Source of the DNA: an uncultured Clostridia bacterium
GTDB lineage: Bacteria > Bacillota > Clostridia > Oscillospirales > Acutalibacteraceae
DNA length: 12,372 bases
Assembly (NCBI GenBank): GCA_946004305.1
Contig: CAMFZJ010000029.1
Coordinates: forward strand, 1 to 12,372
Reading direction: 5' to 3'
Shown here piece by piece: positions 5,901 through 12,372 of the stretch (position 1 is its first letter; each line of letters begins with the position of its first letter). The notes under the pieces were generated by a model. That model was not told the origin of the DNA. It searched no databases and saw nothing but the letters and a program-made list of their open reading frames with translations. A program made the translations under genes and the position numbers.

Positions 5901-7172
5901 CTACTCCACAAAGTCGAATTCAAGGTCATAAATTGAAACAGTATCTCCTTCATTTATGCCTGCCTCGCGGAGAGCGTCAATTACTCCCTTATCATTCAGC
6001 ACATTTTGAAAATAGTTGAGGCTTTCGTAATCATCAAAATTAATTGAACGCATTACATTATACAGCCATTTTGCTTCTACAATATATACGCCGTCTTCTT
6101 TTTTGATTGATACGCTGTGGTCATCAAAGTCATCAGCTGTTACCACAGGCGCAGGCTCTGCTTCATAACGCTCTATTGGCGGAAGTTTGGAGAGCATTTC
6201 CTGAATTTTCTTTAACAGAGGGTCAACATCGTGAGCAATCGCCGCCATAATCGGGAAAAATTCGTAGCCTTGGTCATTGATATATTTTCTGTAATTTTCA
6301 ATTTGCTCATCAGTTGCCATATCACACTTATTGCCTGCAACAATCATTGGTCTTGTGGCAAGTTCAGGATTAAACTTTTCAAGCTCCCTGTTGATTATTT
6401 TAAAATCTTCATATGGGTCACGGCCATCACTTCCGCTAATATCCACTATATGCACAAGCATACGACAGCGTTCAATATGACGTAAAAACTGATGCCCAAG
6501 TCCTGTACCTTCCCATGCGCCTTCAATTAAGCCCGGTATATCAGCCATAACAAAGCTGCTGCCCTCACCCATTGATACCACACCTAATACAGGAGTGATA
6601 GTTGTAAAATGATAGTTTGCAATTTCAGGCTTTGCTTGTGATACAACTGATATAAGGGTTGATTTGCCTACATTTGGAAAGCCTACCAGTCCTACATCAG
6701 CCAATAGCTTAAGCTCAAGGGCAACTTCAAACTCTTCTCCGGGAAGTCCGGGCTTTGCAAAACGGGGAGTTTGTCTTACGGAAGTTGCAAAATGAGTATT
6801 ACCCCAACCGCCTTTACCGCCTTTTGCAACAACAACAGGCTCTTTTGTGCTTATATCAGCCATAATTCTGCCTGTGTTTGCGTCTTTAACTAATGTTCCC
6901 AAAGGCACACGAATAATTAAGTCCTCAGCATTTTTGCCACGTCTTCTGTCACCTTTTCCGTTTTCGCCCTTTGGTGCTGTATATTTTCTCTTATATCTGA
7001 AATCTGCAAGAGTTGAAATATTTGTGTCAGCTAAAAAGACAATATTGCCTCCGCGTCCTCCGTCACCGCCGTCAGGACCTCCTGAAGCAACATATTTTTC
7101 ACGGTGAAATGCTACTGCACCGTCACCGCCGTCTCCGGCTTTAATAAAAATCTTAGCAACATCTACAAACAT
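5901..7172 (-). CDS. obgE: Obg-family GTPase, 50S ribosome assembly
   Basis: Obg (CgtA) is an essential GTPase that binds the 50S subunit during late assembly and links growth to nucleotide levels. All three domains are present in 423 residues. The glycine-rich Obg fold is at about 1-158 (AGDGGDGAVAFHREKY, GGPDGGDGGRGG). The GTPase domain has the P-loop GFPNVGKS at 164-171, TTITPVLGVV as switch I, DIPGL at 211-215 and NKCD at 281-284. The C-terminal OCT domain covers about 345-423 and has the Firmicutes-type three-domain layout. GGAGG lies 6 bases before the ATG. It follows rpmA after a terminator, so expression depends on read-through or a promoter I cannot see clearly. mrnC follows 8 bases downstream. 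Confidence 0.97.
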   Translation of the reverse strand: MFVDVAKIFIKAGDGGDGAVAFHREKYVASGGPDGGDGGRGGNIVFLADTNISTLADFRYKRKYTAPKGENGKGDRRRGKNAEDLIIRVPLGTLVKDANTGRIMADISTKEPVVVAKGGKGGWGNTHFATSVRQTPRFAKPGLPGEEFEVALELKLLADVGLVGFPNVGKSTLISVVSQAKPEIANYHFTTITPVLGVVSMGEGSSFVMADIPGLIEGAWEGTGLGHQFLRHIERCRMLVHIVDISGSDGRDPYEDFKIINRELEKFNPELATRPMIVAGNKCDMATDEQIENYRKYINDQGYEFFPIMAAIAHDVDPLLKKIQEMLSKLPPIERYEAEPAPVVTADDFDDHSVSIKKEDGVYIVEAKWLYNVMRSINFDDYESLNYFQNVLNDKGVIDALREAGINEGDTVSIYDLEFDFVE

Positions 7173-7204
7173 TTTATCCCTCCATTCTTAATATAACCAA
7201 TTGT

Positions 7205-7237
7205 CAGAAAAAAATAAGGGTGGACTAAATCCACCCT
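7205..7237 (-). terminator. Rho-independent terminator after rpmA
   Basis: On the minus strand AGGGTGGA-TTTAG-TCCACCCT (7217-7237) makes a perfect 8-bp stem, followed by TTATTTTTTTCT. It starts 13 bases after the rpmA stop. It separates rplU-prp-rpmA from obgE and could act as a partial terminator, lowering obgE relative to the ribosomal proteins. Confidence 0.9.
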
Positions 7238-7250
7238 ATAATCAGCATTA

Positions 7251-7535
7251 TTACTGCTCAACAGGATAAACGCTTGCACGCTTTCTGTCTTTGCCGACAC
7301 GCTCAAAACGAAGAACGCCGTCAACCTTTGCAAAAAGAGTATCGTCCTTGCCGATGCCTACGTTCTCGCCCGGGTGAATGTGAGTTCCTCTCTGCTTTAC
7401 AAGAATATTGCCTGCAAGAACCTTCTGACCGTCTGCACGCTTAACGCCAAGACGCTTTGACTCTGAGTCACGTCCGTTCTTTGTAGAACCCATACCTTTT
7501 TTATGAGCGAATAACTGAATGTTTATTTTAAGCAT
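7251..7535 (-). CDS. rpmA: 50S ribosomal protein L27 with cleavable N-terminal extension
   Basis: L27 reaches the peptidyl-transferase centre with its N-terminal tail. The 94-residue protein has the family core (STKNGRDSESKRLGVKRADGQ, ILVKQRGTHIHPGENVGIGKDDTLFA). It begins with the Firmicutes-type extension MLKINIQLF before AHKKG. In Staphylococcus aureus the equivalent extension is removed after Phe9 by the protease Prp, exposing the mature Ala-start tail. The motif here predicts cleavage after F9, and the prp gene lies immediately upstream. GGAGG, inside the last codons of prp, is 9 bases from the ATG; the intergenic gap is 4 bases. Confidence 0.97.
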   Translation of the reverse strand: MLKINIQLFAHKKGMGSTKNGRDSESKRLGVKRADGQKVLAGNILVKQRGTHIHPGENVGIGKDDTLFAKVDGVLRFERVGKDRKRASVYPVEQ

Positions 7536-7539
7536 TACC

Positions 7540-7854
7540 TTACACCTCCGTAATTTTTACCTTAATATCATTTTTATATTGCTCCTGTAGTTGGAGCATA
7601 TGAGCATATAAACCGTCAAGGAGAGGATTTATACAATCATCATTTTCTGCGGTCAGCTTCATATAACCGTCAGAAACAGTAACATCAGCATTTTTGACCT
7701 TAAAAAAATCTGTAATATTGTTGGCTGTTAAGTAAGAAGCAGAGCTTACCGCTGCACAAACAATGTCAGTTCCTTCTTCCGAAAAATCAGAATGTCCTGA
7801 AAATTCGAAACCTTTGTAGTCATTCAAATGCTTGAAGAATGTTACCTGAATCAC
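7540..7854 (-). CDS. prp: Ribosomal-processing cysteine protease Prp (YsxB family)
   Basis: Prp removes the N-terminal extension of L27, a step essential for making functional 50S subunits in organisms that have the extension. The 104-residue protein carries the catalytic dyad in the expected setting: GHSDF with H21 and DIVCAAVSS with C33, twelve residues apart. It starts with GTG at 7854. GAGG lies 7 bases upstream, overlapping the end of rplU, and only 2 bases separate it from the rplU stop. It sits between the genes for L21 and L27, the standard Firmicutes order. Its neighbour L27 has the matching cleavage motif, so the assignment is secure. Confidence 0.95.
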   Translation of the reverse strand: MIQVTFFKHLNDYKGFEFSGHSDFSEEGTDIVCAAVSSASYLTANNITDFFKVKNADVTVSDGYMKLTAENDDCINPLLDGLYAHMLQLQEQYKNDIKVKITEV

Positions 7855-7856
7855 AA

Positions 7857-8165
7857 TTAAGCCTCGATTGACTTAATCTGTACCTTTGTGTAAGGCTGTC
7901 TGTGACCGAGAGTTCTCTTTTCGCCCTTCTTTGGCTTGTAAGTAGCAACTCTGATTTTCTTGCCTTTACCGTTCTTTAATACTTCTGCTGTAACCTTAGC
8001 GCCATCAACATATGGAGTGCCAACCTTAATGCCGTCATCTGCTCCGAGAGCAACAACGTCAAATGTTACAACGTCTTTTTCTTCAGCTGTAAGCTTTTCA
8101 ACAAAGATAATCTGATCCTGCTCAACTTTGTACTGCTTACCGCCTGTTTCAATAACTGCGTACAT
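7857..8165 (-). CDS. rplU: 50S ribosomal protein L21
   Basis: L21 is a 23S rRNA-binding large-subunit protein. The 102-residue product is the usual length and starts MYAVIETGGKQYKV. Its C-terminal KKGEKRTLGHRQPYTKVQI carries the conserved GHRQ...T motif. The frame stays open for 39 more codons upstream, but that part holds the promoter and leader and does not resemble L21. I therefore start at 8165, with AAGGA 11 bases ahead, a slightly long spacing. It is the first gene of rplU-prp-rpmA. Confidence 0.96.
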   Translation of the reverse strand: MYAVIETGGKQYKVEQDQIIFVEKLTAEEKDVVTFDVVALGADDGIKVGTPYVDGAKVTAEVLKNGKGKKIRVATYKPKKGEKRTLGHRQPYTKVQIKSIEA

Positions 8166-8246
8166 AATTTGTACCATCCTTTTTCTAGACTCGCTACCTG
8201 TAGGCGGAATGATAATCAAACACTTATAGCCCACAATATGCGGCTT
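8166..8246 (-). ncRNA. Candidate L21 leader (5' UTR of rplU)
   Basis: About 80 bases separate the predicted start of transcription from rplU. A hairpin at the very 5' end pairs AGCC-(G)-CA with TG-GGCT (8228-8245). A second at 8192-8206 pairs CG(C)CTA with TAGCG around CAGG. Firmicutes rplU-rpmA operons are known to carry a conserved L21 leader thought to mediate ribosomal-protein feedback. I assign this one by position and foldability, not by a verified match to the family consensus. Confidence 0.5.
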
Positions 8247-8250
8247 ATAT

Positions 8251-8279
8251 ACTATAACACAACGGAGTTTAGATGTCAA
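8251..8279 (-). promoter_or_regulatory. Sigma-A promoter of rplU-prp-rpmA
   Basis: TTGACA (8274-8279) and TATAGT (8251-8256) are separated by exactly 17 bases: a perfect -35 and a one-mismatch -10. An AT-rich stretch lies upstream of the -35. Transcription should start near 8245. This is the best promoter in the window, in keeping with ribosomal protein output. Confidence 0.88.
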
Positions 8280-8350
8280 CACAAAAATTCAGATATTCCG
8301 ATTTATTATCAATATTATTAAAATACCTCTTTATTATAGCATTTTTTATA

Positions 8351-8380
8351 TAGAAAACAAGGGCGGAAGTTAATCCGCCC
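8351..8380 (-). terminator. Rho-independent terminator of mcsA-mcsB-clpC
   Basis: On the minus strand GGGCGGA-TTAACT-TCCGCCC (8361-8380) forms a perfect 7-bp GC-rich stem, followed by TTGTTTTCTA. It begins 14 bases after the clpC stop and insulates the stress operon from rplU. Confidence 0.9.
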
Positions 8381-8394
8381 CGGTTGTATAAAAG

Positions 8395-10800
8395 TTATTC
8401 AAATGTGAAGCTGCCGTCTTTGAAGTCACAGGTTATTTTACTGTTTTTACTTACTGTGCCGTCAAGGATTTTTTCTGACAGGCTATCCTCTATTTTACTT
8501 GTTATTGCTCTTCTGAGAGGTCTTGCACCGTACACATCGTCAAAACCTTCGTTTGCAATTTCAGTAATAGCATTATCGGTAAACTCAATTTCAATATCCA
8601 AAGCCTTTAGTCTTTCTTTTAAATTTGAAAGCATCTTTGAAGCTATGGTTTTGATTTCTTCCTTAGTCAGCTTATTGAACACAATTATATCATCAACACG
8701 GTTTAAAAACTCAGGTCTGAACAGATTTTTAAGCTCTGCCATAACAAGGTCTTTAATATTTTGATTTTCATTATCTCCGTTTGTAAAGCCAAGACTGTTC
8801 TGCTTTTCGGTAATATGTCTTGCACCCACATTTGATGTCATTATGATAATTGTATTTTTAAAATCTACAGTTCTGCCCTGTGAGTCTGTAAGGCGTCCGT
8901 CTTCAAGGATTTGCAACAGAATGTTGAATACGTCAGGATGAGCCTTTTCAATCTCATCAAACAAAATTACCGAATAGGGCTTCTTGCGGACTTTCTCTGT
9001 AAAGGCACTGCCCTCGTCAAATCCTACATATCCCGGAGGTGAACCTATAAGCTTACTTACCGTATGCTTTTCCATATATTCACTCATATCAAGACGGAGC
9101 ATTGCATTTTCATCTCCGAACATTGCCTCTGCCAAAGCTTTGCAAAGCTCGGTTTTACCTACGCCGGTTGGGCCAAGGAAGATGAAAGAGCCTATAGGAC
9201 GTTTCTGATCCTTTAATCCTACTCTGCCTCTGCGGATAGCCTTTGAAACTGCCTTAACTGCTTCCTCCTGTCCGATTACTCTGTTGTGGAGGATATCTTC
9301 CATTTTAAGCAGTCTTTCCGACTCCTCCTGGGTAAGGCTTACCACAGGGATTCCTGTCCAGTCGGATACAATTTTTGCAATATCCTCTGCTGTCACTTCT
9401 ACAGAGCTGTTGGACTGGTTATCCTGCCATTTAGCTTTTTCTTCGTCAAGCTTAGTTTGCAGTTGTTTTTGTTCATCACGAAGCTTTGCAGCTTGCTCAA
9501 ATTCCTGCTGATTAACTGCGCTTGTCTTTTCAGCTTCAAGTCCTTTGATTTTATCCTCAAGTTCTTTAAGTTGAGGAGGTGCTGTTAAAGTACCAAGCTT
9601 AACCTTTGATGCAGATTCATCAATCAGGTCAATAGCCTTATCAGGCAAAAATCTGTCGGCGATATATCTTGATGAAAGGCTTACCGCTGCCTGTATTGCT
9701 TCATCTGTAATTTTAACCTTGTGGTGCGCCTCATATCTATCACGAAGTCCTTTAAGAATCGCAACAGTATCTTCTTCGCTGGGCTCACCTACATTTACCG
9801 GTTGGAAACGGCGTTCAAGAGCAGCATCCTTTTCGATATACTTTCTGTATTCGCTTACTGTTGTTGCACCGATTACCTGAAAATCCCCACGAGCAAGGGA
9901 GGGCTTTAAAATATTGGCTGCGTCTGTGGAGCCTTCTGCAGAGCCTGCGCCAACAATAGTATGAAGCTCATCAATAAACATAATAATGTTCTTTGATTTC
10001 TTAACCTCATCAATTGCGTTCTTTATTCTTTCTTCAAAGTCACCGCGATATTTTGCTCCTGCAACCATTCCTGTTAAGTCAAGGCTGATAATCCTCTTAT
10101 CCTTGAGAATTTCAGGAACATTTCCCTCATATATTTTCAAAGCCAAGCCCTCGGCTACTGCAGTTTTACCTACACCCGGCTCACCGATTAAAACAGGGTT
10201 GTTTTTGGTACGGCGTGAAAGTATCTGAATTACACGCTGAATTTCCTTTTCTCTGCCGATTACCGGATCAATTTCACCGTTTTTAGCAGCTTTGGTTAAA
10301 TCTCTGCCGAATTTCTCCAGGCTGTTTTGAGTGCCGCTATTTTGAGAATAGCTTTCACTTCCCTGATGTTGGGCGTTGTCTTCTGTGCCTAATACGCTTT
10401 CGAGATTAATGTTAAGCTCTGACAGGAAATTATATGCATAGCTGTCCTTTTCGTTTAAAAGGCTTAAAAGCAGATGCTCTGTTCCTACATAGCCCATACC
10501 TGTTCTTGAGGCAATAAACACAGCATTTTGAGTTACACGCTTACTGCGAGGGGTAAAGTCATTTGGCGATAGAGTAGTAGGCAAACCTTTACCGCTTAGT
10601 TCAATAATCTTTTCTTCAAGCTTTTCGGCAGTAAGGCCTGCTTCATTTAAAGCTGTAGCGGCAACGCCTGTACCCTCTTTAAGAAGTCCCAAAAGCAAAT
10701 GCTCTGTTCCTATATAGCTATGCCCCATTTCTTCTGCTGATGAAATTGCAATATTTAAAGCTTTGTTTGCTTTTTGTGTAAAATTCTTAAATTCATACAT
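8395..10800 (-). CDS. clpC: ATP-dependent Clp protease ATPase subunit ClpC
   Basis: ClpC is a hexameric AAA+ unfoldase that, with adaptors, feeds proteins (including arginine-phosphorylated ones) to the ClpP peptidase. The 801 residues show the full layout. Two Clp-N repeats span 1-140 (SYIGTEHLLLGLL and YVGTEHLLLSLL). The first AAA+ has Walker A GEPGVGKT 206-213 and Walker B IMFIDE 273-278. A middle coiled linker carries a UVR-like motif (about 430-450). The second AAA+ has Walker A GPTGVGKT 543-550, pore loop GYVG 590-593 and Walker B VILFDE 611-616. LGF at 670-672 is the ClpP-docking tripeptide. AGGAGG lies 8 bases before the ATG, 32 bases after mcsB. The UVR motif and McsB neighbour mark it as ClpC, not ClpA, ClpB or ClpE. 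Confidence 0.97.
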   Translation of the reverse strand: MYEFKNFTQKANKALNIAISSAEEMGHSYIGTEHLLLGLLKEGTGVAATALNEAGLTAEKLEEKIIELSGKGLPTTLSPNDFTPRSKRVTQNAVFIASRTGMGYVGTEHLLLSLLNEKDSYAYNFLSELNINLESVLGTEDNAQHQGSESYSQNSGTQNSLEKFGRDLTKAAKNGEIDPVIGREKEIQRVIQILSRRTKNNPVLIGEPGVGKTAVAEGLALKIYEGNVPEILKDKRIISLDLTGMVAGAKYRGDFEERIKNAIDEVKKSKNIIMFIDELHTIVGAGSAEGSTDAANILKPSLARGDFQVIGATTVSEYRKYIEKDAALERRFQPVNVGEPSEEDTVAILKGLRDRYEAHHKVKITDEAIQAAVSLSSRYIADRFLPDKAIDLIDESASKVKLGTLTAPPQLKELEDKIKGLEAEKTSAVNQQEFEQAAKLRDEQKQLQTKLDEEKAKWQDNQSNSSVEVTAEDIAKIVSDWTGIPVVSLTQEESERLLKMEDILHNRVIGQEEAVKAVSKAIRRGRVGLKDQKRPIGSFIFLGPTGVGKTELCKALAEAMFGDENAMLRLDMSEYMEKHTVSKLIGSPPGYVGFDEGSAFTEKVRKKPYSVILFDEIEKAHPDVFNILLQILEDGRLTDSQGRTVDFKNTIIIMTSNVGARHITEKQNSLGFTNGDNENQNIKDLVMAELKNLFRPEFLNRVDDIIVFNKLTKEEIKTIASKMLSNLKERLKALDIEIEFTDNAITEIANEGFDDVYGARPLRRAITSKIEDSLSEKILDGTVSKNSKITCDFKDGSFTFE

Positions 10801-10832
10801 AATAAAAACCTCCTATGCAGGCTTCTATCAGT

Positions 10833-11822
10833 TTAGGACAATCTTTCCCTGATTATACCTGCTCTTATAATATCTCTGTCACGGGGAGCAATTTTTTCAT
10901 TTTTGTTTACCATAATTGTGGCAGGCTGTATATCTGTAATAAGCTCATCAATTGTATCAATTTTCAGATTGTCAATTACACCTGACTCAATGCCAAAGCG
11001 AACATTTGACAACAGCTTGATTGCCTCCTCACAGGAAATAAGCTTTGCAGATTTTAAAATACCAAGACTTCTGGAAATTTCGTCCTGAATTTCTATGTTT
11101 TTTACCATTCTCTGCTGTGCCTGTAGTTCCTGACTGACAAGCTGGTTGGTAATATTCTTTAGATTTTCGATTGCGGATTTTTCCGATATACCTAAGGTTA
11201 CCTGATTGGAAAGCTGATACATTGCTCCCTTTGGGTTACTGCCCTCACCGTAGGTACCACGCATTGTAAGTCCCAGCTTTTGCAGATTACCGGAAATTCT
11301 GCTTAATGCTCTGCTCCTTTGAAGTGCAGGTAAATGAAGCATTACGGAAGCTCTCATTCCTGTGCCTAAATTTGTGGGGCATTGAGTAAGAAAACCCAGC
11401 TTATCGTCAAAGGCAAAATCCAGCTGTTCATCAAGGAGTGTATCAAGCTTATCTGCAAGGTCATAGGCTTTATCAAGGTCGTAACCTTTTTTGATAATCT
11501 GCAAACGTATATGATCTTCCTCGTTTACCATTATGCTCATAGTTTTATCTTTTGAGATAAGGATTACTCTGCCGTTTGCGTCGCTGATAAACTCCGGACT
11601 TGCAAGGTGGCTTTCCACAAGAGAAATACGCTGTGGTTCTGTAAGTTTATTTATCTCATAAACATCGAACTTATCAGCAATTGCTGAGTTTGACTTTTGG
11701 ATTGCGTCAACTACATCCTTTGCAACCTGATTTTTACCTGCTAAGTTAAGTCTGCAAGGGAAAGGATATTTTTTTAAATTACGAGCCAGACGTATTCTTG
11801 TTAACATTACTACATTATCCAT
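10833..11822 (-). CDS. mcsB: Protein arginine kinase McsB
   Basis: McsB phosphorylates arginine residues on proteins, tagging them for ClpC-ClpP, and relieves CtsR repression under stress. It belongs to the phosphagen (guanido) kinase family. In this 329-residue product the family motifs are intact: TRIRLARN 8-15, NEEDHIR 100-106, CPTNLGTGMRASVMLHLPA with catalytic C148, RGTYGEGSNPKG 188-199 and the C-terminal RDRDIIRAGIIRERL. I start at ATG 11822 (MDNVVML), with GGAGG 6 bases upstream and an 8-base overlap with the end of mcsA. The longer frame adds 17 residues with no match to McsB that I can see and no good ribosome binding site. Family members such as that of Bacillus subtilis (363 residues) have about 20 more N-terminal residues. 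Confidence 0.95.
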   Translation of the reverse strand: MDNVVMLTRIRLARNLKKYPFPCRLNLAGKNQVAKDVVDAIQKSNSAIADKFDVYEINKLTEPQRISLVESHLASPEFISDANGRVILISKDKTMSIMVNEEDHIRLQIIKKGYDLDKAYDLADKLDTLLDEQLDFAFDDKLGFLTQCPTNLGTGMRASVMLHLPALQRSRALSRISGNLQKLGLTMRGTYGEGSNPKGAMYQLSNQVTLGISEKSAIENLKNITNQLVSQELQAQQRMVKNIEIQDEISRSLGILKSAKLISCEEAIKLLSNVRFGIESGVIDNLKIDTIDELITDIQPATIMVNKNEKIAPRDRDIIRAGIIRERLS

Positions 11823-12333
11823 TGTTTGCCTCCATATCCTTGATTTGGTCACGAAGCTGTGCAGCCTTTTCAAACTCTTGATTTTTTACTGCAATATCAA
11901 GCTGTTCCTTGAGCTTTGCGAGTTTTGAATTATTATCCTGTTTTTCTTCATAGGCTTGTGTTATCTCTCTTTTTGAGTATTTGCTGTGCTTACCGCAATG
12001 GGTGGTATTGCCGTGCACTCTGCGTATTGTAGGCATAAGCTGGTCTGCAAAAATGCTGTAGCAATTTGCACAGCCCATCATTCCTGTACGGGCTATATCA
12101 GCATAACCTGTGTTGCAAACCTCACACCTTGTTGCCTGAGTTCTTTCAGGTAGTGCATTTGAGAAAAAGCTGCCTAAAAGGCTGTTGAAATCATTTGCAA
12201 AGTCGCTGAACATATTTGTGTATCCCATCTCCTTTGCACAGTCGGAGCATAGATTGTACTCCTCAAATTCTCCGTTGATTACACGTTTTACATGTGTATC
12301 TGCTTGTTTTTTTCCACATTTCTCACATTTCAT
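11815..12333 (-). CDS. mcsA: McsA, zinc-finger activator of McsB
   Basis: McsA is the zinc-binding partner that activates the McsB kinase and helps control CtsR and ClpC. The 172-residue product has four CxxC motifs in two pairs (C3/C6 with C29/C32, and C70/C73 with C88/C91), each pair able to hold a zinc. A basic linker follows, and then a C-terminal UVR domain (about 138-170, LKEQLDIAVKNQEFEKAAQLRDQIKDME-like) related to the one in ClpC. The ATG at 12333 is preceded by GGAG at 8 bases spacing. An ATG six codons upstream lies inside that Shine-Dalgarno region and is less likely. The stop codon lies inside the mcsB start region. The operon promoter and any ctsR gene lie beyond the right edge. 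Confidence 0.95.
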   Translation of the reverse strand: MKCEKCGKKQADTHVKRVINGEFEEYNLCSDCAKEMGYTNMFSDFANDFNSLLGSFFSNALPERTQATRCEVCNTGYADIARTGMMGCANCYSIFADQLMPTIRRVHGNTTHCGKHSKYSKREITQAYEEKQDNNSKLAKLKEQLDIAVKNQEFEKAAQLRDQIKDMEANNG

Positions 12334-12372
12334 AAAAATCACTCCATTCAATTACATAACTATTATATTAAT

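Noticed and set aside
5612..7107. Plus-strand frames opposite mrnC and obgE (5612-6019, 6231-6485, 6847-7107)
   Set aside because: Antisense shadows of well-identified genes; the hydrophobic or Pro-rich products reflect the complementary codons.
7173..7216. Dedicated obgE promoter
   Set aside because: A TATATT-like -10 is visible, but no -35 is seen at a proper distance; the stretch is mostly terminator T-tract.
8384..9909. Several plus-strand frames opposite clpC (for example 8384-8764, 9286-9588, 9721-9909)
   Set aside because: They are antisense shadows of a fully conserved ClpC coding sequence and show no ribosome binding sites or recognisable domains.
12334..12372. Tail of ctsR at the right edge
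   Set aside because: A minus-strand frame is open for six codons (INIIVM) and ends in TAA at 12352-12354, but this is too short to identify. A TATAAT-like string is also present, so the stretch could equally be promoter.

Overview
This window looks like a core-genome stretch of a low-GC Firmicute, most likely class Clostridia. The pointers are the McsA-McsB-ClpC stress cassette, a ribosomal protein L27 with a cleavable N-terminal extension next to its protease Prp, a Mini-ribonuclease III, a Cys-rich (zinc-type) S18 and a YitT-family membrane protein. The pullulanase and the palindromic intergenic repeats would fit a gut Oscillospiraceae/Ruminococcaceae-type organism, but that placement is inference; genus cannot be read from the sequence. 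Every gene I accept is on the minus strand, so transcription runs from the right end to the left end.

Layout in transcription order. (1) 12333-8395: mcsA, mcsB and clpC, a tightly packed protein-quality-control operon whose promoter (and ctsR, if present) lies outside the window; it ends at a strong terminator (8351-8380). (2) A consensus sigma-A promoter (8251-8279) and a structured leader drive rplU-prp-rpmA (L21, L27 protease, L27), ending at a terminator at 7205-7237. (3) obgE-mrnC-yitT: a ribosome-assembly GTPase, the 23S rRNA maturation nuclease Mini-III and a membrane protein. (4) A promoter at 4519-4547 drives a membrane-anchored GH25 muramidase and a cytoplasmic type I pullulanase, which are 17 nt apart. 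(5) A promoter just beyond pulA drives rpsF-ssb-rpsR (S6, SSB, S18), preceded by a leader that may sequester the rpsF ribosome binding site and ending at a terminator at 439-462.

The left end is different. Bases 1-19 are the Tn5/Nextera mosaic-end adapter, a sequencing artefact that marks a contig end. Bases 20-438 hold no gene. They hold heptamer tandem repeats and two inverted copies of a double-hairpin palindromic unit, plus truncated copies, which together resemble a MITE-like or REP-like element. The two full copies differ by paired changes that keep their stems.

The genes fit together around translation and proteostasis: ribosomal proteins (S6, S18, L21, L27), their processing (Prp), ribosome assembly and rRNA maturation (Obg, Mini-III), and protein degradation (McsA/McsB/ClpC). 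I did not find a convincing novel defence, mobile or biosynthetic system. The most interesting leads are the covarying palindromic repeats, the candidate rpsF leader, and the large inverted repeat placed behind a possible internal promoter in front of rpsR.
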